Part shown: in pieces, positions 17,069 through 25,935 of the stretch
How positions within the stretch are numbered: the stretch's first letter is position 1
How the letters are laid out: every line of letters starts with the position of its first letter
DNA from: Methanomicrobiales archaeon
Lineage (GTDB): Archaea; Halobacteriota; Methanomicrobia; Methanomicrobiales; Methanoculleaceae
DNA length: 54,342 bases
NCBI GenBank assembly: GCA_012511245.1
Contig: JAAZGM010000017.1
Coordinates: forward strand, 1-54,342
Direction: 5' to 3'
Position numbers and translations under genes: made by a program
The notes under the pieces: model-generated
Told to the model about the DNA's origin: nothing
Database searches by the model: none
Seen by the model: only the letters and a program-made list of their open reading frames with translations

Positions 17069-18462
17069 TGATCCGGCGGGAGATCCTGTACCAGGAACCG
17101 GTGCTTCCCGCTCCGGGTGCGGGGTATTTCATCGACGAAACGGATGGTCACATCCACATTGCCGTCGAACTTTCTGTTGAGTTCCCGGAGGATACGTTGC
17201 GTATCGCGGTCGCTGTACCCGGGTTTTCGTACGATCCGGAGCAGCGCCATTCCTCTCATTTCCTGGTGGAACTGGAACTGTACAACGTTGTCGAAGATAT
17301 CGGAGTGCATGTTGACTGCAGTCATCGATATGAGGCGGTGATCCTTCGTCACGATGAACTCCTGGAGGCGCCCCTCGACCCGTTCGAGCATCGGGTAGGG
17401 CCGGCCGCAGGCACAGGAGTTCGTCCCGAGCACCGCGACATCCATGGTGCGGTAACGGATGAGCGGGCAGATATAGTTGGTGAGGTTGGTAGAGACCACC
17501 TCCCCCATAGCCCCCGGTTCCTCGACCGGTTGACCATCCTGCCCGATCAACTCGACGATACCGTACTCGGGGAAGATGTGGTAACGGGTGCTCTCTTCGC
17601 ACTCGCCGGCAAGCACCGTCTGCTCGGAGTTGCCATACCAGGAGAAGACCCGGCAGCCGAAAGCCTCGGTGAGGAGGTCACGCTGCCAGGGGTAGAGGTT
17701 CTCTGAACCGCAGAGGATCGCCCGGACAGTCGGGAACGGTTCGATCCCGTGCTCCCGCATGTACCGGGCGAGGATCACGACCGTGGAGGGGTAACCCTGG
17801 ATGAACCGGGGTTTGAACCTCCGGATCTGGTCGATGTAGGCGGGCAGGGTCTCTCCAGTCATATGGTGGGAGGACATCAGGAGCCACCGGCCAAAGAGGG
17901 TCTTTTCCCAGTAAATACTATCTTTTGCCGATCCAACAATATGGCCTCGGAGGACGACGCAACGGTCGGTAAACCGGTATCCGACGCGATCCCACTGGGT
18001 CTTCATGAACGCCCATTCCCGGGCGCGGGATGCCCCTTTCTCATAGTAGAAGCCGACCGGGATGCCGGTTGATCCGCCGGTGGTGACGTACTCGAAGGCA
18101 GACTCAGGATAGTTCTGGGCCTTCAGGTCAGGGAGGTTGTTCTGGAGGTCAGCCCGGGTCAGGAAGGGAAGGAGGGCGAGATCGGCAGGGGTCATGATAT
18201 CCTCCGGGACAAGGGAGCGCTCCTGAAAGATCCGGCGGTAGTAGGGAACGTTCTCATAGGCATGATCGAGCAGGTGTGCAAGCGTTTTCGTTTGATAGGC
18301 TGCAATTTTTTCCCGGTTCCACCGGCAGGACTCCCGGAGGAGTGCATAGGTCTCCCTATATACAGAATACATAGGGAGGAGACGAAGCACCCTCACTGTC
18401 ATCGAATCTTCAAGACGGGATACCCCTAGCTCCCGATGATTCACCTGCACACCTATCGACAT
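17050..18462 (-). CDS. CapK/PaaK-like adenylate-forming protein, copy 1
   Basis: A 470-residue member of the phenylacetate-CoA ligase-like family (CapK type), which activates a carboxylic acid as an acyl-adenylate. The phosphate-binding loop reads TTGGSTGIPVGFYYEKG. A cysteine pair sits in CACGRPYP, and RTRSGKHRF near the C-terminus carries the lysine expected in adenylate-forming enzymes. CapK homologues typically sit in capsule loci and their acyl substrate is usually unknown. I chose ATG 18462 because a minus-strand TATA box lies 23 bases upstream. It overlaps the CapA-like gene and is probably cotranscribed with it. The centre of the gene is almost identical to copy 3 at 22569-23996. Confidence 0.82.
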   Translation of the reverse strand: MSIGVQVNHRELGVSRLEDSMTVRVLRLLPMYSVYRETYALLRESCRWNREKIAAYQTKTLAHLLDHAYENVPYYRRIFQERSLVPEDIMTPADLALLPFLTRADLQNNLPDLKAQNYPESAFEYVTTGGSTGIPVGFYYEKGASRAREWAFMKTQWDRVGYRFTDRCVVLRGHIVGSAKDSIYWEKTLFGRWLLMSSHHMTGETLPAYIDQIRRFKPRFIQGYPSTVVILARYMREHGIEPFPTVRAILCGSENLYPWQRDLLTEAFGCRVFSWYGNSEQTVLAGECEESTRYHIFPEYGIVELIGQDGQPVEEPGAMGEVVSTNLTNYICPLIRYRTMDVAVLGTNSCACGRPYPMLERVEGRLQEFIVTKDHRLISMTAVNMHSDIFDNVVQFQFHQEMRGMALLRIVRKPGYSDRDTQRILRELNRKFDGNVDVTIRFVDEIPRTRSGKHRFLVQDLPPDQWDNLM

Positions 18463-18480
18463 CGCACATTGCAATACACC

Positions 18481-18490
18481 GTATTAAATG
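18481..18490 (-). promoter_or_regulatory. TATA box of CapK-like copy 1
   Basis: CATTTAATAC on the minus strand is centred 23 bases before the ATG at 18462, supporting a leaderless start there. Confidence 0.45.
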
Positions 18491-18878
18491 TTATGATCAC
18501 CATGGGACACGGCAATACCAGCACCACGGGGGAGAGGGCAGGAGTCCCCGGACACTGCGCCCGATCAGAAGAAGTTCTCAGAGCACGGGAGAGTGACCAG
18601 ATCCCGGCTGGATGCGCGGTTAAAATGCTTCAAAAACTCAGGAAAAAGATTGTTCTCGGTGATTATCACCCAGATGTCACCATACACACCTGCTGAATTG
18701 CCCGCCCACGAGCAGAACGAGACATCATCCATGGCAAGGAGGCGGAGGGCAACCATGCCCCTACCTCACATGTCCCGACATATAATAGTTGCTGCCGGGG
18801 AGCAGACGCTGCCGCTGCGACCGGGCGTCCATGTCCGCTCGTTCCGTGCCCCATCATGCAAACCGGCAGGTGTGAAGA

Positions 18879-18889
18879 AAGATATATAG
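18879..18889 (+). promoter_or_regulatory. TATA box of FemAB-like gene 1
   Basis: AAGATATATAG is a strong TATA box about 70 bases before the start at 18957, implying a leader of about 45 bases that includes the GGGGTGAG ribosome-binding site. Confidence 0.45.
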
Positions 18890-18956
18890 AGATGGGGGAT
18901 AAGGGAGTGGTCACCGGGCGCCGGAGATCATGACCCGGCGTGGGGTGAGAAGAAGG

Positions 18957-19970
18957 ATGGCCTTGAACATCGTAGAGGATAGGGATGCCTGGGACACATT
19001 CATCGACGAGAGCCCATCGGGGCTCCTCTTTCACCGATGGGACTATCTGCACCTGACTGCAAAACACACGAACTGCACTCTTTTCCCGTATGCGATCTAT
19101 AAAGGCGACGAACCGATCTGTGTATTCCCGCTCTTCTGGAAGCGGGTGCACGGCATCAACACTGTTTTTTCACCCCCGCCCCTCACGGTGATCCCCCACC
19201 TCGGGTGTGTGATGAACACCGGGTTCTATTCGCTCAAGCGGAGCAAGAAAGAGGGCTTCCTCAGACTGATTGTAGAAGACATCCGCGGGGAACTCCGCGA
19301 TCTCTCGCCGAATTACCTCTCGATAGCCTTCGTCCCGGGGTTTGACGATATACGCCACTACCTCTGGGACCGGTGCGACGCACGGGTCCGATATACCTAC
19401 ACCATCGATCTTGTGCGACCGCTTGAGGAGATCTGGAACAACCTCAATTCCAAGCTCCGCAACAAACTGAAGCAGGAGTTGAACGCCGGTCTTCGGCTGG
19501 AGAGATCCAGTGATACCTCCAAGCTCCATGCGTTCATCTCCGATCGTTATCGCGATCCATCGCTCGATATCCCCCCGATCAAACGCAACTACCTCGATGA
19601 CCTCGTGCATGCCTACCCGGAGATCGGAGTCTACACCCTCTACGATGCAGAGGACGAGGTCGTGGCCGTTGTGGCCGCCCAGGAGTACAAACGGTTCCTG
19701 CTCTGGTTAGGAACGCCGCGAATCGAGAGTGCTCATGCAGGAAATGAGTATCTCCAGTGGCTCCTGATAGAACGGGCGCATGCCGAAGGCTACAGAACAT
19801 TTGAGAATATGGGTGCAAACAACCCCGGTCCGGCCCTCTTCAAATCACGATTTAACCCGGATCTCACGATGTACTTCGAGATCGAGAAGAAAGATACTCT
19901 CGGAGCAGTCTCCGAATGGGCATACATTACTTTTGTCAAACGCCTGATGATGGCGACCGGAAGGGTTTAG
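18957..19970 (+). CDS. FemAB-like GNAT acyltransferase 1
   Basis: A 337-residue protein of the FemAB/acetyltransferase_6-like GNAT group. Members of this group transfer aminoacyl or acyl groups, for example adding amino acids to peptidoglycan precursors. Characteristic features are SPSGLLFHRWDYL near the N-terminus, SKLRNKLKQELNAGL in the middle, and the C-terminal QEYKRFLLWLGTPR, GNEYLQWLLIERAHAEGYR and FENMGANNPG, the last resembling an acyl-donor-binding region. The start at 18957 aligns with the paralogue at 20137 and has GGGGTGAG upstream; ATG 18930 would add nine residues. The domain assignment is fair; the acyl donor and acceptor are unknown. Confidence 0.8.
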   Translation: MALNIVEDRDAWDTFIDESPSGLLFHRWDYLHLTAKHTNCTLFPYAIYKGDEPICVFPLFWKRVHGINTVFSPPPLTVIPHLGCVMNTGFYSLKRSKKEGFLRLIVEDIRGELRDLSPNYLSIAFVPGFDDIRHYLWDRCDARVRYTYTIDLVRPLEEIWNNLNSKLRNKLKQELNAGLRLERSSDTSKLHAFISDRYRDPSLDIPPIKRNYLDDLVHAYPEIGVYTLYDAEDEVVAVVAAQEYKRFLLWLGTPRIESAHAGNEYLQWLLIERAHAEGYRTFENMGANNPGPALFKSRFNPDLTMYFEIEKKDTLGAVSEWAYITFVKRLMMATGRV

Positions 19971-20136
19971 GCCGCCGGGTGGCGAGAAGGATTCCAGGAG
20001 TCCTGGCCGCCCTCTCCTCCGCTAAAAACCATGCAGGGCGATACTCCTGAAGTTTCCGGAGAAGGCATATATATACCTCCCGCCATCCTGTAGCAGGCAT
20101 AGTCTGATATGACTGCTCGGCCGGGGGCAGGGTTCT

Positions 20137-21168
20137 ATGACACTCAAACTCGTGAACGACAGAGAAGAATGGGATGCTTTTGTCGACGGGAGCCCATACG
20201 GGCTGCTCTTTCATAAATGGGACTACATCACGATCACCGCACGGCATGCAGGATACCGTCTCCTCCCGTATGGTATCTACAATGGAGAGGAACCCGTCTG
20301 CCTCGTCCCGCTCTACTTCAGGAGTACACACGGGGTAAAGATGCTCTTCTCGCCGCCGCCCATGCAGGCCGTCATCCCTTATCAGGGGTTTATTCCGGCA
20401 CGCGGGTTTGATACGATGAGACAGAGCAAGAAAGAGGCGATCATAGACCTCATCGCGAGCGACCTTTCCGCCGAGATCGACGCGATCTCGCCGCACTACT
20501 TCTCCCTGACCCTTGTGCCGGGTTTTGCCGATATCCGGCAGTTCACCTGGCGAGGGTACACCCCGAAGGTTCACTACACCTACACGATCGATCTTTCGCG
20601 ATCGATTGAGGCGATCCAGAGCGACTTCCACCACAAACTTCGCAACAGTATCCGGAAGGCCGAGGAAGCAGGCATGAACCTTGTGCAGAGCAACGACATC
20701 TCGGAGTTGTATACCGCGATCTCCCGGCGGTTCAGCCACCCTGATAAGCAGATCCCTATGATCAGGCAGCGCTATTATGAGGAACTCTTCCAGGCATACC
20801 CCGAACACCTTGTCGCCTACTACCTCTATGACCGGGAAGGCACACTCACGGGCGCACTTGCTACACAGGAGTACAAGCGTTTCCTGCTCTGGATAGGAGC
20901 GCCGCGGATCGAGGGGGCGCATGCGGGAAACGAGTACCTCCAGTGGCTCCTGGTCAAGCGTGCAAAAGATAAAGGCTACCGGACGTTTGAGAATATCGGG
21001 GCGAATACACCGGATCTTAACTCATTCAAATCGCGGTTCTGTTCGAACCTGGAGATCTACATGGAGATCTACCGGAAAGATATGATCGGGACGCTGGCGG
21101 AATGGGCGTATAGTTCCATCGCCGGTACATCCTGGCTGAAACGCCGGGTCGCCCCCTACATCGAGTGA
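20137..21168 (+). CDS. FemAB-like GNAT acyltransferase 2
   Basis: A 343-residue paralogue of the gene at 18957, alike over the whole length (SPYGLLFHKWDYI, QEYKRFLLWIGAPR, GNEYLQWLLVKRAKDKGYR, FENIGANTPD). It shares the FemAB-like fold used to attach aminoacyl or acyl groups to amines on envelope precursors. The two genes lie in tandem, 166 bases apart, and probably arose by duplication. An AT-rich, TATA-like stretch just upstream (near 20070) suggests it may have its own promoter. The 3' end overlaps CapK-like copy 2 tail to tail by 13 bases. Confidence 0.8.
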   Translation: MTLKLVNDREEWDAFVDGSPYGLLFHKWDYITITARHAGYRLLPYGIYNGEEPVCLVPLYFRSTHGVKMLFSPPPMQAVIPYQGFIPARGFDTMRQSKKEAIIDLIASDLSAEIDAISPHYFSLTLVPGFADIRQFTWRGYTPKVHYTYTIDLSRSIEAIQSDFHHKLRNSIRKAEEAGMNLVQSNDISELYTAISRRFSHPDKQIPMIRQRYYEELFQAYPEHLVAYYLYDREGTLTGALATQEYKRFLLWIGAPRIEGAHAGNEYLQWLLVKRAKDKGYRTFENIGANTPDLNSFKSRFCSNLEIYMEIYRKDMIGTLAEWAYSSIAGTSWLKRRVAPYIE

Positions 21169-22553
21169 TCCGTCGAGAAATCCCTGATCGTGATCGGGAG
21201 GTTCTGGATGAGATACCGGAACTTGCCGCCTCTGGTGCGGGGGATCGCATCGACGAAGCGGATATGGACATTCACCTCGTCGCCGAGCTGCCACTGGAGT
21301 TCCCGGATCAACTTCTCCGTATCCTTCCCGGTGTAGGCGGGTTTTCGGACGATCTTCATGATGAGTTCGCCCCGCTCCTCCTGGTACATCTGGAAATGCT
21401 GGATGTTCTCGAACGCATCCGATTCGTAGTTGATGGGGGTGATGGAGATCAGGTGCCCGTTCCGGGTTACGATGAACTCCTGGAGCCTTCCCTCCACCTT
21501 CTCAAGCAGGGGGTACTGTCTCCCGCACAGGCACCGGTTCTCTGTCGCAACCGCAACGTCCATGGTGCGGTAACGGATGAGCGGGCAGACATAGTTGGTG
21601 AGGTTGGTTGCAACCACCTCCCCCATAGCGCCCGGGTTCCTGACGGGCTGCCCATCCCGTCCGATCAGCTCGACGATGCCATACTCAGGAAAGATGTGGT
21701 AGTGGGTGCCCTCCTCACACTCCCCGGCAAGCACCGTCTGCTCGGAGTTGCCGTACCAGGAGAAGACCCGGCAGCCGAACGTCTCGGTGAGAAGGTCGCG
21801 CTGCCAGGGGTAGAGGTTCTCAGAGCCGCAGAGGATCGCCCGGACGGTCGGGAACGGTTCGATCTCGTGCTCCCGCATGTACCGGGCCAGAATCACGGTC
21901 GTGGAGGGGTAGCCCTGGATGAACCGGGGTTTGAATCTCCGGATCCGGTCGATATAGACGGGGAGTGTCTCCTCGGTCATCTGGTGGGAGGACATGATCA
22001 GCCACCGGCCAAAGAGCGCCCACCGCCAGTAGGTTCCCACATCCACGACGTGCCCACGGAGGATGACACATCGGTCGGTGAACCGGTAGCCGACACGGTC
22101 CCACAGACTCTTCATGAACGCCCATTCCCGGGCGCGGGAGGTCCCCCGCTCGTAGTAAAACCCCATGGGGGTGCCGGTGGAGCCGGATGTGCGCACGTAC
22201 TCGAATGCACTCTCAGGGTAATTCCGGGCCTTTAAATCCGGGAGGTTGGTCTGAACGATCTCTCTGGTCAGAAACGGGAGAAGGGTGAGATCCTCCGGGC
22301 TCCCGATGTCCCCGGGTACAAGGTTGTGTTCCTGAAATATCCGGCGATAGTAGGGGACGTTCTCATAAGCATGGTCGAGCAGATGCGAGAGCGCCTCCGC
22401 CTGGTAGGCTGCAATATCCTCCCGGCTCCACCGCTGCGATTGCTGGAGGAGCGTATACATCTGCCGATATGTGCGGTAAGACGGCACCAGGCTGAGCGCT
22501 TTGACGGTGAGTGGATTTGCACTCGGCGCCCATCGACGAAGACCAGATATCAT
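21156..22553 (-). CDS. CapK/PaaK-like adenylate-forming protein, copy 2
   Basis: A 465-residue paralogue of the proteins at 17050 and 22569. It keeps the acyl-adenylate motifs TSGSTGTPMGFYYERG, a cysteine pair in CLCGRQYP and RTRGGKFRYL near the end. It differs most in the N-terminal 60 residues, in the segment around RGHVVDVGTYWRWALFG, where the other two read IVGSAKDSIYW, and in the last 100 residues. GGGAGGTG stands 5 bases before the ATG, and the preceding gene, copy 3, ends 15 bases upstream, so the two form an operon. Different C-terminal domains may mean different acyl substrates. Confidence 0.82.
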   Translation of the reverse strand: MISGLRRWAPSANPLTVKALSLVPSYRTYRQMYTLLQQSQRWSREDIAAYQAEALSHLLDHAYENVPYYRRIFQEHNLVPGDIGSPEDLTLLPFLTREIVQTNLPDLKARNYPESAFEYVRTSGSTGTPMGFYYERGTSRAREWAFMKSLWDRVGYRFTDRCVILRGHVVDVGTYWRWALFGRWLIMSSHQMTEETLPVYIDRIRRFKPRFIQGYPSTTVILARYMREHEIEPFPTVRAILCGSENLYPWQRDLLTETFGCRVFSWYGNSEQTVLAGECEEGTHYHIFPEYGIVELIGRDGQPVRNPGAMGEVVATNLTNYVCPLIRYRTMDVAVATENRCLCGRQYPLLEKVEGRLQEFIVTRNGHLISITPINYESDAFENIQHFQMYQEERGELIMKIVRKPAYTGKDTEKLIRELQWQLGDEVNVHIRFVDAIPRTRGGKFRYLIQNLPITIRDFSTDHSM

Positions 22554-22568
22554 ACGTGCACCTCCCGG

Positions 22569-23996
22569 TCAGGCGAACAGATCGGGGGGGATATATTCGG
22601 CAAGTCCTCCCTCACGATCCCCAAAATGTATCGGGAGATCCTGGACGAAGTAACGGTACTTGCCGCGAGCGGTGAGCGGTATGTTGTCGACGTACCGTAT
22701 GGTGATCAGAACATCATTCCCGCAGCTCCTGCTCACCTCCTGGTAGAGATACTCCGCATCCCGCCCGTCAAACGCTGGTTTCCTCACGATATTCAATATA
22801 ACCTCCCCAACCTTCTCCTGGTAGAACTGAAATTGTTTAACGTTATCGAACGCATCGGTATCGATGTTCATGGCAATCCCGGAGAGAAGTTCACCTTTCC
22901 CGGTCACGATAAAGTCCTGAACCCGGCCTTCCACCTTCTCAAGCAGGGGATACTGCCTCCCACATGAACACCGATAATCTGTCGCAACCGCGACGTCCAT
23001 GGTGCGGTAACGGATGAGCGGGCAGACATAGTTGGTGAGGTTGGTCGCAACCACCTCCCCCATAGCGCCCGGGTTTCTGGCGGGCTGTCCGTCTCGCCCG
23101 ATCAGCTCGACGATGCCATACTCAGGGAAGATGTGGTAGTGGGTGCTCTCTTCACACTCGCCGGCAAGCACTGTCTGTTCGGAGTTGCCATACCAGGAGA
23201 AGACCCGGCAGCCGAACGTCTCGGTGAGGAGGTCGCGCTGCCAGGGGTAGAGGTTCTCAGAGCCGCAGAGGATCGCCCGGACGGTCGGGAACGGTTCGAT
23301 CCCGTGCTCCCGCATGTACCGGGCAAGGATCACGGCTGTGGAGGGGTAGCCCTGGATGAACCGGGGTTTGAATCTCCGGATCCGGTCGATGTACGCGGGC
23401 AGGGTCTCCTCAGTCATATGGTGGGAGGACATCAGGAGCCACCGGCCAAAGAGGGTCTTCTTCCAGTAGATGCTATCTTTTGCCGATCCAACGATATAAC
23501 CCCGGAGGACGACGCAACGGTCGGTGAACCGGTAACCGACGCGGTCCCACTGGGTCTTCATGAACGCCCACTCCCGGGCACGGGATGCCCCTTTCTCGTA
23601 GTAGAAACCGACCGGGATGCCGGTTGATCCACCGGTAGTGACGTACTCGAAGGCTGACTCAGGATAGTTCTGGGCCTTCAGGTCAGGGAGGTTGTTCTGG
23701 AGGTCGGCACGGGTCAGGAAGGGGAGGAGGACGAGATCGGCGGGAGTCATGATATCCTCCGGGACAAGGGAGCGTTCCCGGAAGACCCGGCGGTAGTAGG
23801 GAACGTTCTCATAAGCATGGTCGAGCAGGTGTGAGAGCGCCTCCGCCTGGTAGGCCTTAAGTTCTTCCAGGGTCCAGCGGCGGGATTCCTGGAGGAGGGC
23901 ATAAGTCTTCTGATAGACGGTATAGACCGGAAGAAGCCCGAGAGCTTTTGCGGTGAATGATTCCCTGCCGTAAATCCTCTCCCCCAGGCGAATCAT
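22569..23996 (-). CDS. CapK/PaaK-like adenylate-forming protein, copy 3
   Basis: A 475-residue member of the same family, first gene of a two-gene operon with copy 2. The TTGGSTGIPVGFYYEKG loop and the following 250 residues are nearly identical to copy 1. The stretch around NPGAMGEVVATNLTNYVCP and CSCGRQYPLLEKVEGR instead matches copy 2, so the gene looks like a conversion mosaic. The C-terminal domain is its own. The start at 23996 is chosen for the GGGAGGGG site 9 bases upstream; in-frame starts at 24032 and 24071 would give longer leaders. Confidence 0.82.
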   Translation of the reverse strand: MIRLGERIYGRESFTAKALGLLPVYTVYQKTYALLQESRRWTLEELKAYQAEALSHLLDHAYENVPYYRRVFRERSLVPEDIMTPADLVLLPFLTRADLQNNLPDLKAQNYPESAFEYVTTGGSTGIPVGFYYEKGASRAREWAFMKTQWDRVGYRFTDRCVVLRGYIVGSAKDSIYWKKTLFGRWLLMSSHHMTEETLPAYIDRIRRFKPRFIQGYPSTAVILARYMREHGIEPFPTVRAILCGSENLYPWQRDLLTETFGCRVFSWYGNSEQTVLAGECEESTHYHIFPEYGIVELIGRDGQPARNPGAMGEVVATNLTNYVCPLIRYRTMDVAVATDYRCSCGRQYPLLEKVEGRVQDFIVTGKGELLSGIAMNIDTDAFDNVKQFQFYQEKVGEVILNIVRKPAFDGRDAEYLYQEVSRSCGNDVLITIRYVDNIPLTARGKYRYFVQDLPIHFGDREGGLAEYIPPDLFA

Positions 23997-24071
23997 GATT
24001 CCCGTCCCCTCCCTTATGTGCTCATCAGTCATAGACACCGAAAATGTAAGGCTGCACTGGTTCCCGACCAT

Positions 24072-24336
24072 TATCAGATTGTTTCAGGATGACCCACCAG
24101 GATGGCCACCCCGGATGCACAGGGATAGTATACCCACAAACAACGTATATAAAAAGTGGCATGGTATCACATCTCTCATCCGTAATCAAGGGCCCATGAG
24201 CAAACAGATCTCCACTTGAAGAGGGAAAAGGAGGGGAGAGACCTGATCCATCTCGTCATATTACCCGGTTTCACGAATTTCCTGTTAAAAAATACTTTTT
24301 TCGCAAACATAACCCGACAACCCCCTGATTGGACAA
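24072..24336. other. intergenic region upstream of CapK copy 3 and the radical SAM gene
   Basis: This stretch lies between divergent genes. It contains TATATAAAAA near 24148, which in the opposite orientation reads TTTTTATATA and could serve copy 3 with a long leader. No gene was recognised. Confidence 0.35.
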
Positions 24337-24347
24337 GATATAAATAT
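24337..24347 (+). promoter_or_regulatory. TATA box of the RaSEA-like gene
   Basis: GATATAAATAT is a near-consensus archaeal TATA box. Initiation is expected near 24368, giving a leader of about 30 bases to the ATG at 24400 or about 80 bases to the candidate CTG start at 24452. Confidence 0.55.
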
Positions 24348-24451
24348 GCGAAAGCCTATCAGGGATACGTCTTAGTAAGATAAGGCGGCAGTCACCGGGA
24401 TGTGCATCCTCGATCAGAGGGCGCATACCCGGAACAGGGGGGATAATTATT

Positions 24452-25633
24452 CTGGATAGGGCTATACCTGACATCAGTAGCAGTGCAGAGGTTTTTACAG
24501 GCCGTTCATCGGATAATGAGACTCTGGCCGAGGTCCGGGCACTGGCCGGCGAACTGCGTAAACGGAATGGAAACGCTCCGCACAGTCTTGACTTTACGGT
24601 TCCCATCGGATGGGAGGAACGGATCGGGCACCTTGACGATCAGCCCATCAGGCGACTGATAATCTTCCTCCGCTCCACGGGGTGCGAGTGGGTCGAGAAG
24701 ACCGGGGGGTGCACTATGTGCGGGTTTTACTGTGCAACGTCCCGGGGCAGGGAGATATCGGCGGCCGAGTACATCGCCCAGTTCGAGCACGTGATGGATG
24801 CCGTCGATCTCGGTGACTACCCGATCGTCTCGATCTACAACGACGGCAATATATTCAACGAACGCGAGATGCCGGTTGCCGCCATCGAGAAGATCTGCTC
24901 GTACATCGACGGCTACAAAAATATCAGGAAGGTGGTCGTCGAATCGAGGATCGATTATTCCCCCGATGAACATGTGGCAAAGATGAAGAAGGCCCTGAAC
25001 GGGCGGCAGCTCGAGGTGGCGTTCGGGTTTGAGTCGGCGAACGCCCGGGTGATGAACCTCTGCATCAATAAGGGATTCTCGGCAAACAACTTCGACGTCT
25101 TCCACTCAAGGATGCGGGGGATGGGCGTGTTGACAAAGCCGCTTCTCCTGGTAAAACCACCGTTCCTCACCGAGGGTGAAGCTATAGACGATATCCTGCA
25201 GACCATATCTTACTGCGTCTCCCGCGGGATCGACTATGTCGACCTCGAGGTGACGACGGTCGAGAAGAACACCGTCGTGCACGAACTCTGGAAGAACAAC
25301 CTCTACCGCCCGCCATGGCTCTGGACACTCATCGAGCTCCTGCAGCAGTGCCGGGAATGGTTCGGGGACCGCGCTCATGTCTATGTCAGCCCCTGGAACT
25401 ACTCGGTCGAGTCGCTTGACTGGGCGCGGAACTGCGGGAAGTGCGATGCCGAGATCACCGGGGCGATCCAGCGCTACAACTCCCACTTTGATACAACGGA
25501 GTTCGAGAGTCTGGACTGCTCGTGCCGGGATGAGTGGCATGAGGGGGCTATGGTGCAGGACATCCGTTCGATCCCGGACCGTATCCAGGAGCAGCTGGCG
25601 TATATCCGGAGTACCCGGCTTTCATCCCCGTAA
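24452..25633 (+). CDS. RaSEA-like (Elp3-type) radical SAM protein, start unclear
   Basis: A radical SAM protein close to TIGR01210/RaSEA, the family that helps convert tRNA preQ0-lysine to archaeosine. The iron-sulfur motif is of the wide Elp3 type: cysteines in STGCEW and GGCTMCGFY. RaSEA-type segments follow, such as VVESRIDYSP, VAFGFESANARVM, LLVKPPFLTEGEAIDD and LYRPPWLWTLIE. The frame is open back to 24344 but holds no ATG, GTG or TTG before the ATG at 24716, which would cut off the first two cluster cysteines. Candidate solutions are a CTG start at 24452 behind a GGGGGGAT site, or an ATG at 24400 joined through a one-base shift in the G6 run at 24437-24442. It may be a paralogue with another role in this glycan locus. 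Confidence 0.7.
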   Translation: MDRAIPDISSSAEVFTGRSSDNETLAEVRALAGELRKRNGNAPHSLDFTVPIGWEERIGHLDDQPIRRLIIFLRSTGCEWVEKTGGCTMCGFYCATSRGREISAAEYIAQFEHVMDAVDLGDYPIVSIYNDGNIFNEREMPVAAIEKICSYIDGYKNIRKVVVESRIDYSPDEHVAKMKKALNGRQLEVAFGFESANARVMNLCINKGFSANNFDVFHSRMRGMGVLTKPLLLVKPPFLTEGEAIDDILQTISYCVSRGIDYVDLEVTTVEKNTVVHELWKNNLYRPPWLWTLIELLQQCREWFGDRAHVYVSPWNYSVESLDWARNCGKCDAEITGAIQRYNSHFDTTEFESLDCSCRDEWHEGAMVQDIRSIPDRIQEQLAYIRSTRLSSP

Positions 25634-25646
25634 CCGCTTTTTTATA
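25634..25646 (+). terminator. oligo-T terminator after the radical SAM gene
   Basis: A run of six T (25638-25643) directly follows the stop codon, consistent with archaeal oligo-T termination. Confidence 0.4.
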
Positions 25647-25935
25647 TCACATGTGAGCCCACCATCCGGCGTTCGGGCTCTCCCCGGGCGTTCTTTGTAG
25701 GTGCGATGTTTTGAGGCGAGAGGAGCATGAGATACCGTTAGTGGAACGTTGCACCCGGATTCCCCCCTGAGGGTGTGGGGGGAGATTACAGATGGTTGCG
25801 GCGGGGTAGAGACAGGGGTGGGGGCTATAGATACCCTGTTTACGCGGCGAAGAGAAGAGTAGAAACTATCGCCGGAGCCATACGTGATTGAAACGGTAGC
25901 AAACTGTCGGCCCCACCCTCAACACCCGGAATGCA
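25647..25935. other. intergenic region between convergent genes
   Basis: About 290 bases between the ends of the radical SAM gene and the dehydrogenase-fusion gene. It is G-rich on the plus strand in places, but I see no gene, RNA or clear repeat. Confidence 0.4.

Larger units (their letters stand above)
18475..18929. other. divergent intergenic region, no gene seen
   Basis: This 455-base stretch separates the divergent CapK-like copy 1 and the first FemAB-like gene. It holds a TATA box for each, near 18485 (minus) and 18884 (plus). I found no convincing coding frame, tRNA or repeat in the rest. Confidence 0.5.
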
